A stretch of 5,161 nucleotides of DNA from a bacterium. GTDB lineage: Bacteria; Krumholzibacteriota; Krumholzibacteriia; JACNKJ01. Within the stretch, counting starts at the first letter, position 1; each line of letters opens with the position of its first letter. The position numbers and the translations under genes were made by a program. The stretch covers positions 1 to 5,161 of the forward strand of contig JACNKJ010000250.1 in assembly GCA_014382085.1 (NCBI GenBank). The letters are read 5' to 3'. Under the pieces are notes generated by a model, which was not told the origin of the DNA, ran no database searches, and was given only the letters and a program-made list of their open reading frames with translations. Below, one piece after another: positions 1-5,161 of this stretch.

Positions 1-1
1 C

Positions 2-529
2 TATGAAATTCAACCCGAGATCAGCCTGATGGAGACGGCCGTCTTCGAGTGGGACTACAGCGATGTCGAGTTCCCAAGCGGATTGGGTCCCGAAAATCTC
101 GAGGTCCTGCTGGGCGAAAGGGCCGCGGCGGAAAGTTTCTACGACGAGGATCGCCAGATGCTTATCGCTACGCTGGAAGATCTGAATTCAATCAGCGTGA
201 GCCTGGGCAGCGAAGGCAGCAGCGACGCACTCGATGCGACCTTCGCCCAGCTGGGTGAGGCCTTCCCCAATCCCTATCGTCCCATGAGTCATGGGGACAT
301 TCGTTTTTCCCTGGAGCTACGCGATACTCAGCGTCTCAGGATCACCATCTTTGATGTCAGCGGACGGCGCATGGCCACAGTTTTCGACGACTTGGTTTTG
401 CCCGGCACCCGTGAAATTGCGTGGGATGGACGCGATGGCGATGGTAACGAACTGGCCAGCGGCATCTATTTCCTGCGCCTCGAGGCAGCCGGCGAAGTGA
501 TGACACGGAAGATGGTCATGGTCAGGTAA
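2..529 (+). CDS. 3' end of a secreted/surface protein with a C-terminal FlgD-like (type IX secretion-like) sorting domain; 5' part lies outside the window
   Basis: The frame is open from the left edge (Y-E-I-Q-P-E before the first in-window Met at base 29), so the true start almost certainly lies upstream. The visible part is about 175 residues. The last ~85 residues form a typical C-terminal beta-sandwich of the FlgD Ig-like/T9SS type A family. Seen in order: the opening A-F-P-N-P-Y-R-P, a strand R-I-T-I-F-D-V-S-G-R-R, then W-D-G-R-D-G-D-G-N, the A-S-G-I-Y-F-L-R-L motif, and a terminal R-K-M-V-M-V-R just before the stop. In this family the domain is an export or surface-anchoring tag, so the protein probably acts outside the outer membrane. 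The preceding ~65 residues (S-D-V-E-F-P ... I-A-T-L-E-D-L-N-S-I-S-V-S-L-G) resemble an acidic beta-sandwich repeat often found just before such tags. The enzymatic or adhesive part is missing, so function cannot be named. Family call firm; T9SS dependence inferred. Confidence 0.85.
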   Translation, partial: YEIQPEISLMETAVFEWDYSDVEFPSGLGPENLEVLLGERAAAESFYDEDRQMLIATLEDLNSISVSLGSEGSSDALDATFAQLGEAFPNPYRPMSHGDIRFSLELRDTQRLRITIFDVSGRRMATVFDDLVLPGTREIAWDGRDGDGNELASGIYFLRLEAAGEVMTRKMVMVR

Positions 530-557
530 ATCAACGTGAATATGAACTTGAACGTGA

Positions 558-589
558 ACACCCCGCCTGGTTGGGCGCCGGCGGGGTGT
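558..589 (+). terminator. Hairpin terminator after the surface-protein gene, possibly bidirectional
   Basis: A perfect 10-bp GC-rich stem (ACACCCCGCC at 558-567 with GGCGGGGTGT at 580-589) encloses a 12-nt loop. It starts 28 nt after the stop codon of the plus-strand gene. The tail (CTTGCTGTCTG) is only modestly T-rich, so it is not a textbook intrinsic terminator. Its place in the 167-bp gap between two convergent genes fits transcript ending for the left gene, and possibly for the minus-strand glycosyltransferase as well. Confidence 0.7.
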
Positions 590-696
590 CTTGCTGTCTG
601 GAATACTCAGGAAATCAGGCCTATTCCCTTGATTTCTTGATAGTTTCAAGAAGCAGTCAAGGCTCGGGATCCGCTCACTGTACTCGGCTACAGTTT

Positions 697-2064
697 CTAA
701 TCAAAAAAGGGGAGCAGTCGGCGTCGAGGCAAATCCGCCGGTATCACCTCTTGGCGCGCGAGTGCCCGGGCCTCGGTCTCGGCCATCCAGCGGCCAGCGG
801 CCTCGAAATCGCCGCCACCCTGCTCGGCCATGCCGGCCAAGCGTTCCGCTAAAGCATCCATGTTGGGCCAAGGACCGGCGGCCTCGCCGTAGCTGCCCTC
901 GCTGAGCAGGTGATGGAGGAAGGGATCCAAAAGCTTTGCCTCGGGTGCAGGCGCATTCGCCAAGAACTCTCGCAAGGCCGGATGTCCGCCGTCTTCCAAT
1001 AGATCGAAGCTGAATTCCTTGCCGGCCCAGAAGGCATGGGCGCCGCAGATGACCGGCTTGCCATAGACCAAGGCCTCGAGTCCTACCGTGGAGTTGAGGC
1101 AGGCCACCAGATCGGCGGCCTCCAGGGCGTCGTGTACGTTGAGCTCGGGCAGCCAAGCGCCACGACCTTTCAACATTTGAGCGAGATGCGCCTCGTCCCT
1201 GCTTTCTTTGGGATGGGGCTTGGCGACGATGAAGAGATCCAGACCCTCGCTGGCCGCGAGCAGGTGTCGCAGGAAACTTTCGTTGTCCGGGTAGCAAGGC
1301 GAGTAGAGCACGGTGTTGGCGTCGTGGCGCACCTGACCCGGCACGAAGAGAATGCGCTGTTTTTTCTTGAGCCCAAGCTGAAGATGGAGATCGCCGCCAC
1401 CGGAGGGCTGCTCCCAGGCCGAAGTCCTTTCGTTTCGAAAGCGGCGGCGAAAGGCGTCGAGGGTTTCCTGCTCCTCGATCGTCAGCTTACGGCCTGCGCT
1501 TTCCCATCGCCCTGGGTCGCCGTAGAGACTTAGCGGTCCGACTCCCTGTTCATCCACAAGAACACTGGATGGAAATGCGCCCTTTTCCATGAAGAGTAGT
1601 GGGATCTCGCGTTCGATGGCCAGGTCGGCAAGGACGCCTTCCACCAGGCGCACGCCGCTTTGCACCAGCATGGCTGCTGGTTGCATGAGATCGAGCAGCT
1701 CCATGGCTTGCTCGCGGATGAACATCCCCCATCTCGCGATGAGGATCAGGCCATCACAGCCGATTCGAGCTTCAGGCGAAGCGCCCTGTTCAAAGGCCCT
1801 GTAGAATTGCATGCGGGGATGCTCGGGCAAGTAACCGGTGTCGGGAAGCTTGTCGAGGAAATTGAGAATCTGATGGTCGCGCAAAGGTGCGAAGGCGCTG
1901 AGGCCTTCGCCGCGTAAGAAATCGATGCCGCCATCACTGCCACCCATGGCCCAGACGAGGGAATCGAGCCCGCGTTTCCGCAGCCCGCCATCGAGTTCGC
2001 GCAACAGAGGCGCGAGCCCTCCGTGCCCCATCGCTACAATGAGAATGTTGGGACGATCTGGCAT
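697..2064 (-). CDS. Putative capsule polysaccharide synthesis glycosyltransferase (KpsS/KpsC/LipB-like)
   Basis: A 455-residue protein with the look of the capsule polysaccharide synthesis family, GT-B-like enzymes whose characterised members (KpsC, KpsS) transfer beta-Kdo to a lipid carrier for group 2 capsules. The N-terminus (P-N-I-L-I-V-A-M-G-H-G-G, 5-16) is a Rossmann-like first strand. Residues 159-176 (M-E-K-G-A-F-P ... D-E-Q-G-V-G) match the family's E-x-G-x-x-P ... D-x-x-G-V block. F-V-P-G-Q-V-R-H-D-A-N (240-250) opens the C-terminal half. K-P-H-P-K-E (282-287) and V-H-D-A-L-E-A-A-D (310-318), then N-S-T-V-G-L-E-A-L-V-Y-G-K-P-V (324-338), form the sugar-nucleotide-binding half. No membrane segment or signal peptide is seen, so it is probably cytoplasmic or peripheral. 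The ATG at 2064 has only a weak GAGG (2074-2077) 9 nt upstream, inside a hairpin arm. It lies 87 bp after the saccharopine dehydrogenase gene on the same strand. Donor, acceptor and true capsule role are not determinable. No other capsule gene is in view. Confidence 0.65.
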   Translation of the reverse strand: MPDRPNILIVAMGHGGLAPLLRELDGGLRKRGLDSLVWAMGGSDGGIDFLRGEGLSAFAPLRDHQILNFLDKLPDTGYLPEHPRMQFYRAFEQGASPEARIGCDGLILIARWGMFIREQAMELLDLMQPAAMLVQSGVRLVEGVLADLAIEREIPLLFMEKGAFPSSVLVDEQGVGPLSLYGDPGRWESAGRKLTIEEQETLDAFRRRFRNERTSAWEQPSGGGDLHLQLGLKKKQRILFVPGQVRHDANTVLYSPCYPDNESFLRHLLAASEGLDLFIVAKPHPKESRDEAHLAQMLKGRGAWLPELNVHDALEAADLVACLNSTVGLEALVYGKPVICGAHAFWAGKEFSFDLLEDGGHPALREFLANAPAPEAKLLDPFLHHLLSEGSYGEAAGPWPNMDALAERLAGMAEQGGGDFEAAGRWMAETEARALARQEVIPADLPRRRLLPFFD

Positions 2065-2071
2065 GTGAGAA

Positions 2072-2141
2072 AGCCTCGTAGGTGACTTTATTCCGACCGA
2101 CTTTCGAAGCGGAGGGAGGAATGAAGGTCACCTACGAGGCT
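2072..2141. repeat. 70-nt palindromic element with perfect 15-bp arms between saccharopine dehydrogenase and the glycosyltransferase
   Basis: AGCCTCGTAGGTGAC at 2072-2086 is the exact reverse complement of GTCACCTACGAGGCT at 2127-2141. The 40-nt centre continues the fold: 2088-2089 pair with 2124-2125, ATTCC (2090-2094) pairs with GGAAT (2118-2122) after a one-base offset, CCG (2097-2099) pairs with CGG (2110-2112), and CTT (2101-2103) pairs with AAG (2107-2109) around a 3-nt loop. The whole element can thus form one long, interrupted hairpin. Read on the minus strand, it begins 10 nt after the dehydrogenase stop codon and ends 7 nt before the glycosyltransferase ATG, followed by TTTCTC. It could be a terminator or attenuator, a ribosome-site-masking switch, or a dispersed REP/MITE-like repeat. 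No clear target-site duplication flanks it. Confidence 0.85.
2074..2077 (-). promoter_or_regulatory. Ribosome binding site of the glycosyltransferase gene, buried in a hairpin arm
   Basis: On the minus strand GAGG sits 9 nt before the ATG at 2064. It is the only purine-rich Shine-Dalgarno-like sequence upstream of this start. It lies within the 3' arm (2072-2086) of a perfect 15-bp inverted repeat, so it would be double-stranded in an mRNA read through from the gene above. No better site supports the next in-frame Met (residue 12). Confidence 0.5.
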
Positions 2142-2151
2142 AACATAGAGG

Positions 2152-3480
2152 CTAGATCGACGCGACAGTCTCCTTGAACTTGAGTTCCAGGGTTTCAAGC
2201 TCCTCGAGCACAGGCTCGTAGATGGCCGCTTCCACAGGAATGTGCACGCCAGTCTCGGTAATCTTGCCTTCGAGGATCATCCTTGTGGCGATAGCCGCGG
2301 GCAGACTTACAGTGCGTGCCATGGCGGAGTCGCCGCCGGGAATGCCCATGGCAACCAGCGATGAGGTGATGTGCTCCTTGCGGCCGTCGGGATACTCAGC
2401 ATCGAAGTCGTGCTGCAGCACGATCATGTCGCGCTCGTCCTTTTCGTAGGGCAGCTTTTCGAGAAGCAGGTTGGCGAGAACGTCAAGCACCGTGGTGTTG
2501 ACCTTGCCGGGCACCGTGGCGGCGCTGAGAAGGCCCAGCCACTGCATGCGCTGAATGGGGTCGGCGTCCACTTCCATCTTCAGGAATGCGGCGAGGGCCT
2601 CGGGCAGATTTCCATCCACGCCGAGGAGACCGGCGAAGACATCTTCATAGGTCTTGCCCTCCACGTTTACTTCGGTCAGCTCGAACCAACCGCAATCGGC
2701 CAGCGCCTTCCAGGTGGCGCAGTGACCCAGATTGCGAATGGTGCCGCGCTTGAGCGTTTCCACACCCTGAAGGCCGTAGATCTCCTGGTAGCCCAAAGAA
2801 TCGCGATTGGGATAAACCTCGAAGGCACCCAGTTCATCCACTTCGAGAGACTGAACGTCGGCGAAAAGTTCGGGGCCCGGCACGCTGACTTCCTTGCCAC
2901 CCCACAGATACTTGGCCGTGTTGCGCGCCGCCAGCACCACACCGCGGGGGCTCCAGCTGAACTTGTAACCCCAGGGGTTCGTGTTGGCCTCGGGCGCAGG
3001 CAGCCCGCCGCAATTGGACAGGAAGCCCTTCACCGTGCCGCCTTCACTCTGCACCTGATGGATGATCTTCATGGCGCTCATGTGATCGATGCCGGGGTCC
3101 AGACCGATTTCATTGAGAATGATGATGCCTGCCTCGCGCGCCGCCGCGTCGAGTTCGCTCATTTCCGGGCTCACGTAGCTGGTGGTCACCATCTGCTTCT
3201 TAAGCTCGATGGCCAGCTTCGCCACGGTGAGGTGATAGATCCAGGGCACCAGGCTGATGACCAGATCGCAGTTCTCAATCAGCGCGCGCGTGGCGCTTTC
3301 GCTCTCGATATCCAGGGTCACGGCCTTGCCCTGGGCATGTCCCGCGATCATGTTCTCGGCCTTGCTCACCGTGCGGGTGGCCACCGTCAGCTCGAGGCCC
3401 GGAATTTTCAGCAGGTATTGAATCAGAGGATTGGTCACCAGTCCAGCACCTAAGACCAGCACACGATTACCACGTTCCAT
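2152..3480 (-). CDS. Saccharopine dehydrogenase, L-glutamate-forming (LYS9 / AASS C-terminal type)
   Basis: A 442-residue enzyme that oxidatively splits saccharopine to L-glutamate and 2-aminoadipate 6-semialdehyde, reducing NAD(P)+, probably in the cytoplasm. Two domains are seen. An N-terminal Rossmann fold (about 6-125) opens with V-L-V-L-G-A-G-L-V (7-15), and A-T-R-T (34-37) closes strand 2, where an Arg would favour NADP. A C-terminal saccharopine dehydrogenase domain follows (about 129-430). Family blocks: T-T-S-Y-V-S-P-E-M (99-107), N-E-I-G-L-D-P-G-I-D-H-M (123-134), C-G-G-L-P-A-P-E-A (157-165), G-Y-K-F-S-W-S-P-R-G-V (171-181), Y-P-N-R-D-S (223-228) and R-G-T-I-R (245-249). Length matches yeast Lys9 and the C-terminal half of animal AASS. 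The ATG at 3480 is supported by GGAGG (3488-3492) 7 nt upstream. It follows the LKR gene by 34 bp, so the two are almost surely one operon. The homologous yeast enzyme works in lysine synthesis, the animal one in lysine breakdown; which applies here is unknown. Confidence 0.95.
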   Translation of the reverse strand: MERGNRVLVLGAGLVTNPLIQYLLKIPGLELTVATRTVSKAENMIAGHAQGKAVTLDIESESATRALIENCDLVISLVPWIYHLTVAKLAIELKKQMVTTSYVSPEMSELDAAAREAGIIILNEIGLDPGIDHMSAMKIIHQVQSEGGTVKGFLSNCGGLPAPEANTNPWGYKFSWSPRGVVLAARNTAKYLWGGKEVSVPGPELFADVQSLEVDELGAFEVYPNRDSLGYQEIYGLQGVETLKRGTIRNLGHCATWKALADCGWFELTEVNVEGKTYEDVFAGLLGVDGNLPEALAAFLKMEVDADPIQRMQWLGLLSAATVPGKVNTTVLDVLANLLLEKLPYEKDERDMIVLQHDFDAEYPDGRKEHITSSLVAMGIPGGDSAMARTVSLPAAIATRMILEGKITETGVHIPVEAAIYEPVLEELETLELKFKETVASI

Positions 3481-3487
3481 TGCATTA

Positions 3488-3492
3488 CCTCC
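3488..3492 (-). promoter_or_regulatory. Ribosome binding site of saccharopine dehydrogenase
   Basis: GGAGG on the minus strand lies 7 nt before the ATG at 3480 and fixes that start. Another ATG only 2 nt after the site is out of frame and too close to be used. This strong site contrasts with the weak, buried one of the downstream glycosyltransferase. Confidence 0.85.
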
Positions 3493-3514
3493 AGATGGTG
3501 AAATACCCGCTGTC

Positions 3515-4825
3515 TCAGGCCTTCTTCAGGAATTCCTCGAGATAGCGATAGTCGGGCGCCAGTTCGCCCTTGTGTGTAATGATGGCTCCCGCCAATTCCG
3601 GCGGCAGTCCCAGTTCGTCCAAAGGACGCGAAAAGTCGGTGTCGGCAAGCTGCGAGATGTAGCCCTTCAGTGCAGTGCTGAAGGCCGCCGATGCGTCGCG
3701 CGGCAATTCGCAGGGTAGATTGTCTACGGACATGACGGCGATACCCTCGCCCTCGACGCCATCCACGAAACTGTCGGTCACCGCATTGTACACGAAGCTG
3801 GGTTCGTCGGGCTCGGTGGCCTTGTAGGTGAATTCCACGGACCCATCGATGTCGCAGCTTACGTCGCCGATTACGCGCAGGCGGGAATTCCCCGACTTCT
3901 GCAGGCGAAGCGCGTCGGCCTTGGTGATGAGGCGCGGGTAATCTTCGGTCCAATAGATGCAGTTCACGAAGGCCGTCATGTGCGGCAGGTAGCGATGGAA
4001 GATGCCCCGGTAGCGCGATGGGTTTTTGTAGTAATCCTGCAACTCGAAGGTCTGTCCTTCGGCGGGCTCCACAAGATGCTCTTCCTTGAAGACCACTTTG
4101 TAAAGGCGATCTGTGAGCGCATCGCCCTTGTCCATAAAGGCTTCCAGATCTCCCGCCGCAATTTCTTCGTGGGGAAGTAAGTCGAAGATTTCCTGCGCGC
4201 CTTGGCTCACATTGCCGTATCCCGCGAATCCGATGACGAGGGGTGCGAGCCCTTGATTGACCCCACCCGCCACCGCGTCGGCGAGTGCTGCGATCTTTCG
4301 TTTGGCGTCGGCCAGGTCTTCGTAGTGATAGGCGGGTTCGATTTCAGCCAGCGGCGTTTCGAAGCCCTCCGATTCCAAACGGCGACCCAGTGCGTGGAAG
4401 GTTTCGATCATGCCGGCCTGCCCGGCTTGGCGACCGAAGAAGACCAGGCGACGACCCGCATCATCGAGAATGCGCTCGTAGTCGATCATGGTAATGTTCT
4501 TGTCCATGAGCGCGCGGAGCAGGGGCATGTTGTAGTCCTGGCCCTTGATCACGTGGGAGAAAAAGAGGTAAGCGCGATCTTCGAGCAGCTTCTCGATGGG
4601 GACTTCCTTCACCGCGAGAATGACGCCGGCCTCGTCGAGGTCCTCGCTGAGATGCGCGCCGGCGGCCACGTAAGCTTCATCGGGAAATGTGCGGAGAGCG
4701 GAAGGTTGGACGATGAAAGAGAGTTTCTTCTCACGAGCAAGCTTCGCCAAATCTTCGGGCACCAGGGGCACGCGCCGCTCCCAACGATTCTTGTCCTCAA
4801 GGCGAATACCGATGGGCTTGCTCAT
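3515..4825 (-). CDS. Lysine-ketoglutarate reductase (saccharopine dehydrogenase, L-lysine-forming; AASS N-terminal type)
   Basis: A 436-residue enzyme that condenses L-lysine with 2-oxoglutarate and reduces the imine with NADPH to saccharopine. It matches the LKR half of eukaryotic AASS in length and order. The N-terminal alanine dehydrogenase/transhydrogenase-like domain opens with I-R-L-E-D-K-N-R-W-E-R-R-V-P-L (7-21). Next come Q-P-S-A-L-R-T-F-P-D-E-A-Y (40-52), L-F-F-S-H-V-I-K (87-94) and V-F-F-G-R-Q-A-G-Q-A-G-M-I (128-140). The nucleotide-binding segment is I-G-F-A-G-Y-G-N-V-S-Q-G-A (198-210). Later blocks are Y-L-P-H-M-T-A-F-V-N (279-288), I-G-D-V-S-C-D-I-D-G-S-V-E (319-331) and S-V-D-N-L-P-C-E-L-P (366-375). 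The ATG at 4825 precedes the conserved N-terminus and has GGGAG 7 nt upstream. It is the first gene of the operon, with its own promoter candidate upstream. The glutamate-forming partner is the next gene. A reverse, lysine-making role is possible but the degradative one is usual for this protein type. Confidence 0.95.
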   Translation of the reverse strand: MSKPIGIRLEDKNRWERRVPLVPEDLAKLAREKKLSFIVQPSALRTFPDEAYVAAGAHLSEDLDEAGVILAVKEVPIEKLLEDRAYLFFSHVIKGQDYNMPLLRALMDKNITMIDYERILDDAGRRLVFFGRQAGQAGMIETFHALGRRLESEGFETPLAEIEPAYHYEDLADAKRKIAALADAVAGGVNQGLAPLVIGFAGYGNVSQGAQEIFDLLPHEEIAAGDLEAFMDKGDALTDRLYKVVFKEEHLVEPAEGQTFELQDYYKNPSRYRGIFHRYLPHMTAFVNCIYWTEDYPRLITKADALRLQKSGNSRLRVIGDVSCDIDGSVEFTYKATEPDEPSFVYNAVTDSFVDGVEGEGIAVMSVDNLPCELPRDASAAFSTALKGYISQLADTDFSRPLDELGLPPELAGAIITHKGELAPDYRYLEEFLKKA

Positions 4826-4832
4826 AGTTGCT

Positions 4833-4837
4833 CTCCC
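4833..4837 (-). promoter_or_regulatory. Ribosome binding site of lysine-ketoglutarate reductase
   Basis: GGGAG on the minus strand ends 7 nt before the ATG at 4825, a normal distance. It agrees with the conserved N-terminus of the protein. Confidence 0.75.
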
Positions 4838-4857
4838 GGTCTGAAATAGATTCGTTC

Positions 4858-4885
4858 AAGATAGTGGCCGGGAGGCTAAGGTCAA
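4858..4885 (-). promoter_or_regulatory. Candidate sigma70-type promoter of the saccharopine operon
   Basis: On the minus strand a -35-like TTGACC (4880-4885; five of six consensus bases) is followed, after a 16-bp spacer, by a -10-like TATCTT (4858-4863; four of six). Transcription would begin near 4851, giving a leader of roughly 25 nt before the LKR start. The site lies between the probable end of the upstream gene and the LKR ribosome site, just where an operon promoter is expected. In FCB-type bacteria the housekeeping promoter consensus may differ, which lowers confidence. Confidence 0.5.
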
Positions 4886-4923
4886 TAGGGACATGGGGAA
4901 TGTTGGGAACAAGCGGCTGGACG

Positions 4924-4949
4924 GGACCAGCGTCCTTGAACGCCGGTCC
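4924..4949 (-). terminator. Terminator-like hairpin downstream of the right-edge gene
   Basis: Arms GGACCAGCGT (4924-4933) and ACGCCGGTCC (4940-4949) enclose a 6-nt loop. Read on the minus strand, the stem is 10 bp with a single G-U pair. Read on the plus strand, that pair becomes an A-C mismatch, so the hairpin is best formed in minus-strand RNA. It starts about 40 nt after the stop at 4988 and lies upstream of the LKR promoter candidate, as expected for separate transcripts. No U-run follows, so factor-independent termination is uncertain. Confidence 0.45.
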
Positions 4950-4987
4950 TCGCCCTTTGCCTCCCCTCCCGGATCACCGGGCCGCGG

Positions 4988-5161
4988 TTAGATCTCACCC
5001 TCCGGCGGCTGGCGATCGTCTTCCTCTCCAGGGTCTTCAGGCGCGTAAGACGACCCAGGCTGCGATAAGTAGCAGCGCTGGATGAGGTCTTCGAGGAAGG
5101 GAACCATCTCCCGCGTTGAGGGCGGCAGATGGGCGGAGGGATCCCGGTCGGATGCGGGGCC
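4988..5161 (-). CDS. 3' tail of an unrecognised gene running off the right edge
   Basis: One minus-strand frame is open from the right edge for 57 codons and ends with TAA at 4988-4990. The peptide has a short plausible helix (M-V-P-F-L-E-D-L-I-Q-R) and then a strongly acidic, proline-rich end (E-D-P-G-E-E-D-D-R-Q-P-P-E-G-E-I). Counted by hand, G+C is about 74, 51 and 72 % at codon positions 1, 2 and 3, the low second position expected of a real gene here. Other frames in this stretch are also open or partly open, one giving an Arg/Ser-rich composition, so the call is not certain. I recognise no family. The 5' part lies outside the window. The hairpin at 4924-4949 fits as its terminator. Confidence 0.5.
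   Translation of the reverse strand, partial: GPASDRDPSAHLPPSTREMVPFLEDLIQRCYLSQPGSSYAPEDPGEEDDRQPPEGEI

Noticed and set aside
533..558. Direct repeat AACGTGAA at 533-540 and 551-558
   Set aside because: It is short, has only two copies within an A-rich stretch of TGAAC-like words, and shows no sign of an operator or attachment site.
703..708. Run of six A (T6 in the minus-strand gene) five codons before the glycosyltransferase end, considered as a frameshift site
   Set aside because: It lies right beside the stop codon, there is no downstream frame worth reaching, and the normal frame ends cleanly.
1036..1533. Antisense open frame within the glycosyltransferase gene, and several minus-strand alternative frames there
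   Set aside because: The 455-codon frame carries family motifs over its whole length. The others have low-complexity Arg/Ser/Pro-rich composition typical of out-of-frame GC-rich DNA.
1934..2131. Possible leader ORF starting with GTG inside the hairpin and overlapping the glycosyltransferase start
   Set aside because: It has no proper ribosome site, continues far into the glycosyltransferase out of frame, and has no attenuator-like codon run. It is more likely a chance frame.
2371..3453. A 360-codon open frame on the plus strand, fully antisense to saccharopine dehydrogenase
   Set aside because: The opposite strand encodes an unmistakable full-length family member. The antisense peptide is rich in His, Gly, Ala and Gln with no recognisable domain, as expected for a shadow frame in GC-rich coding DNA.
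4202..4849. A 215-codon plus-strand open frame antisense to LKR
   Set aside because: It overlaps strongly conserved LKR coding sequence, runs past the LKR start into the leader, and shows no family motif.
4968..4981. Small CCCGG/CCGGG stem just after the right-edge stop codon, considered as a terminator
   Set aside because: It has only 5 bp and no following U-run. The stem at 4924-4949 is the better candidate.
4828..5085. An 85-codon plus-strand ORF in the right-hand intergenic region
   Set aside because: It begins within the LKR ribosome-site region, crosses the promoter and hairpin, and has low-complexity Pro/Arg/Ala-rich composition. The minus-strand tail frame explains 4988-5161 better.

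Overview
The window comes from a GC-rich (roughly 60 % by eye) bacterial genome. The left-edge gene ends in a FlgD/type IX secretion-like C-terminal surface-targeting domain. That domain is common in Fibrobacterota-Chlorobiota-Bacteroidota (FCB)-type Gram-negative lineages and in candidate phyla such as Eisenbacteria or Krumholzibacteriota. The capsule-type glycosyltransferase also fits a Gram-negative envelope. The lineage is an inference; no ribosomal or other taxonomic marker is present.

Layout, left to right. (1) Positions 2-529, plus strand: the 3' end of a large secreted or surface protein, followed by a strong 10-bp hairpin at 558-589. (2) 697-2064, minus strand: a capsule-polysaccharide-synthesis (KpsS/KpsC/LipB-like) glycosyltransferase, convergent with the first gene. 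(3) 2065-2151: a short gap almost filled by a 70-nt palindromic element with perfect 15-bp arms. Its right arm contains the only Shine-Dalgarno-like sequence of the glycosyltransferase gene. (4) 2152-3480, minus: saccharopine dehydrogenase (glutamate-forming). (5) 3515-4825, minus: lysine-ketoglutarate reductase (saccharopine-forming). (6) 4826-4987: a non-coding gap with a good sigma70-like promoter (4858-4885) and a terminator-like hairpin (4924-4949). (7) 4988-5161, minus: probably the 3' tail of an unrecognised gene that runs off the right edge.

The centre of the window is a two-gene operon for the saccharopine pathway. The enzymes are closely similar to the two halves of the eukaryotic bifunctional alpha-aminoadipic semialdehyde synthase (AASS, LKR/SDH), here encoded as separate genes 34 bp apart. 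LKR condenses L-lysine and 2-oxoglutarate to saccharopine. SDH then oxidises saccharopine to L-glutamate and 2-aminoadipate 6-semialdehyde. The same pair run in reverse would make lysine, and the direction cannot be read from this window. No semialdehyde dehydrogenase or aminoadipate aminotransferase is visible.

The most interesting structural signal is the long hairpin between SDH and the glycosyltransferase. It could be a terminator or attenuator, a translational switch that hides the ribosome binding site, or a small dispersed palindromic repeat. The enzymes themselves belong to recognisable families, and I do not see a wholly new multi-gene system here.
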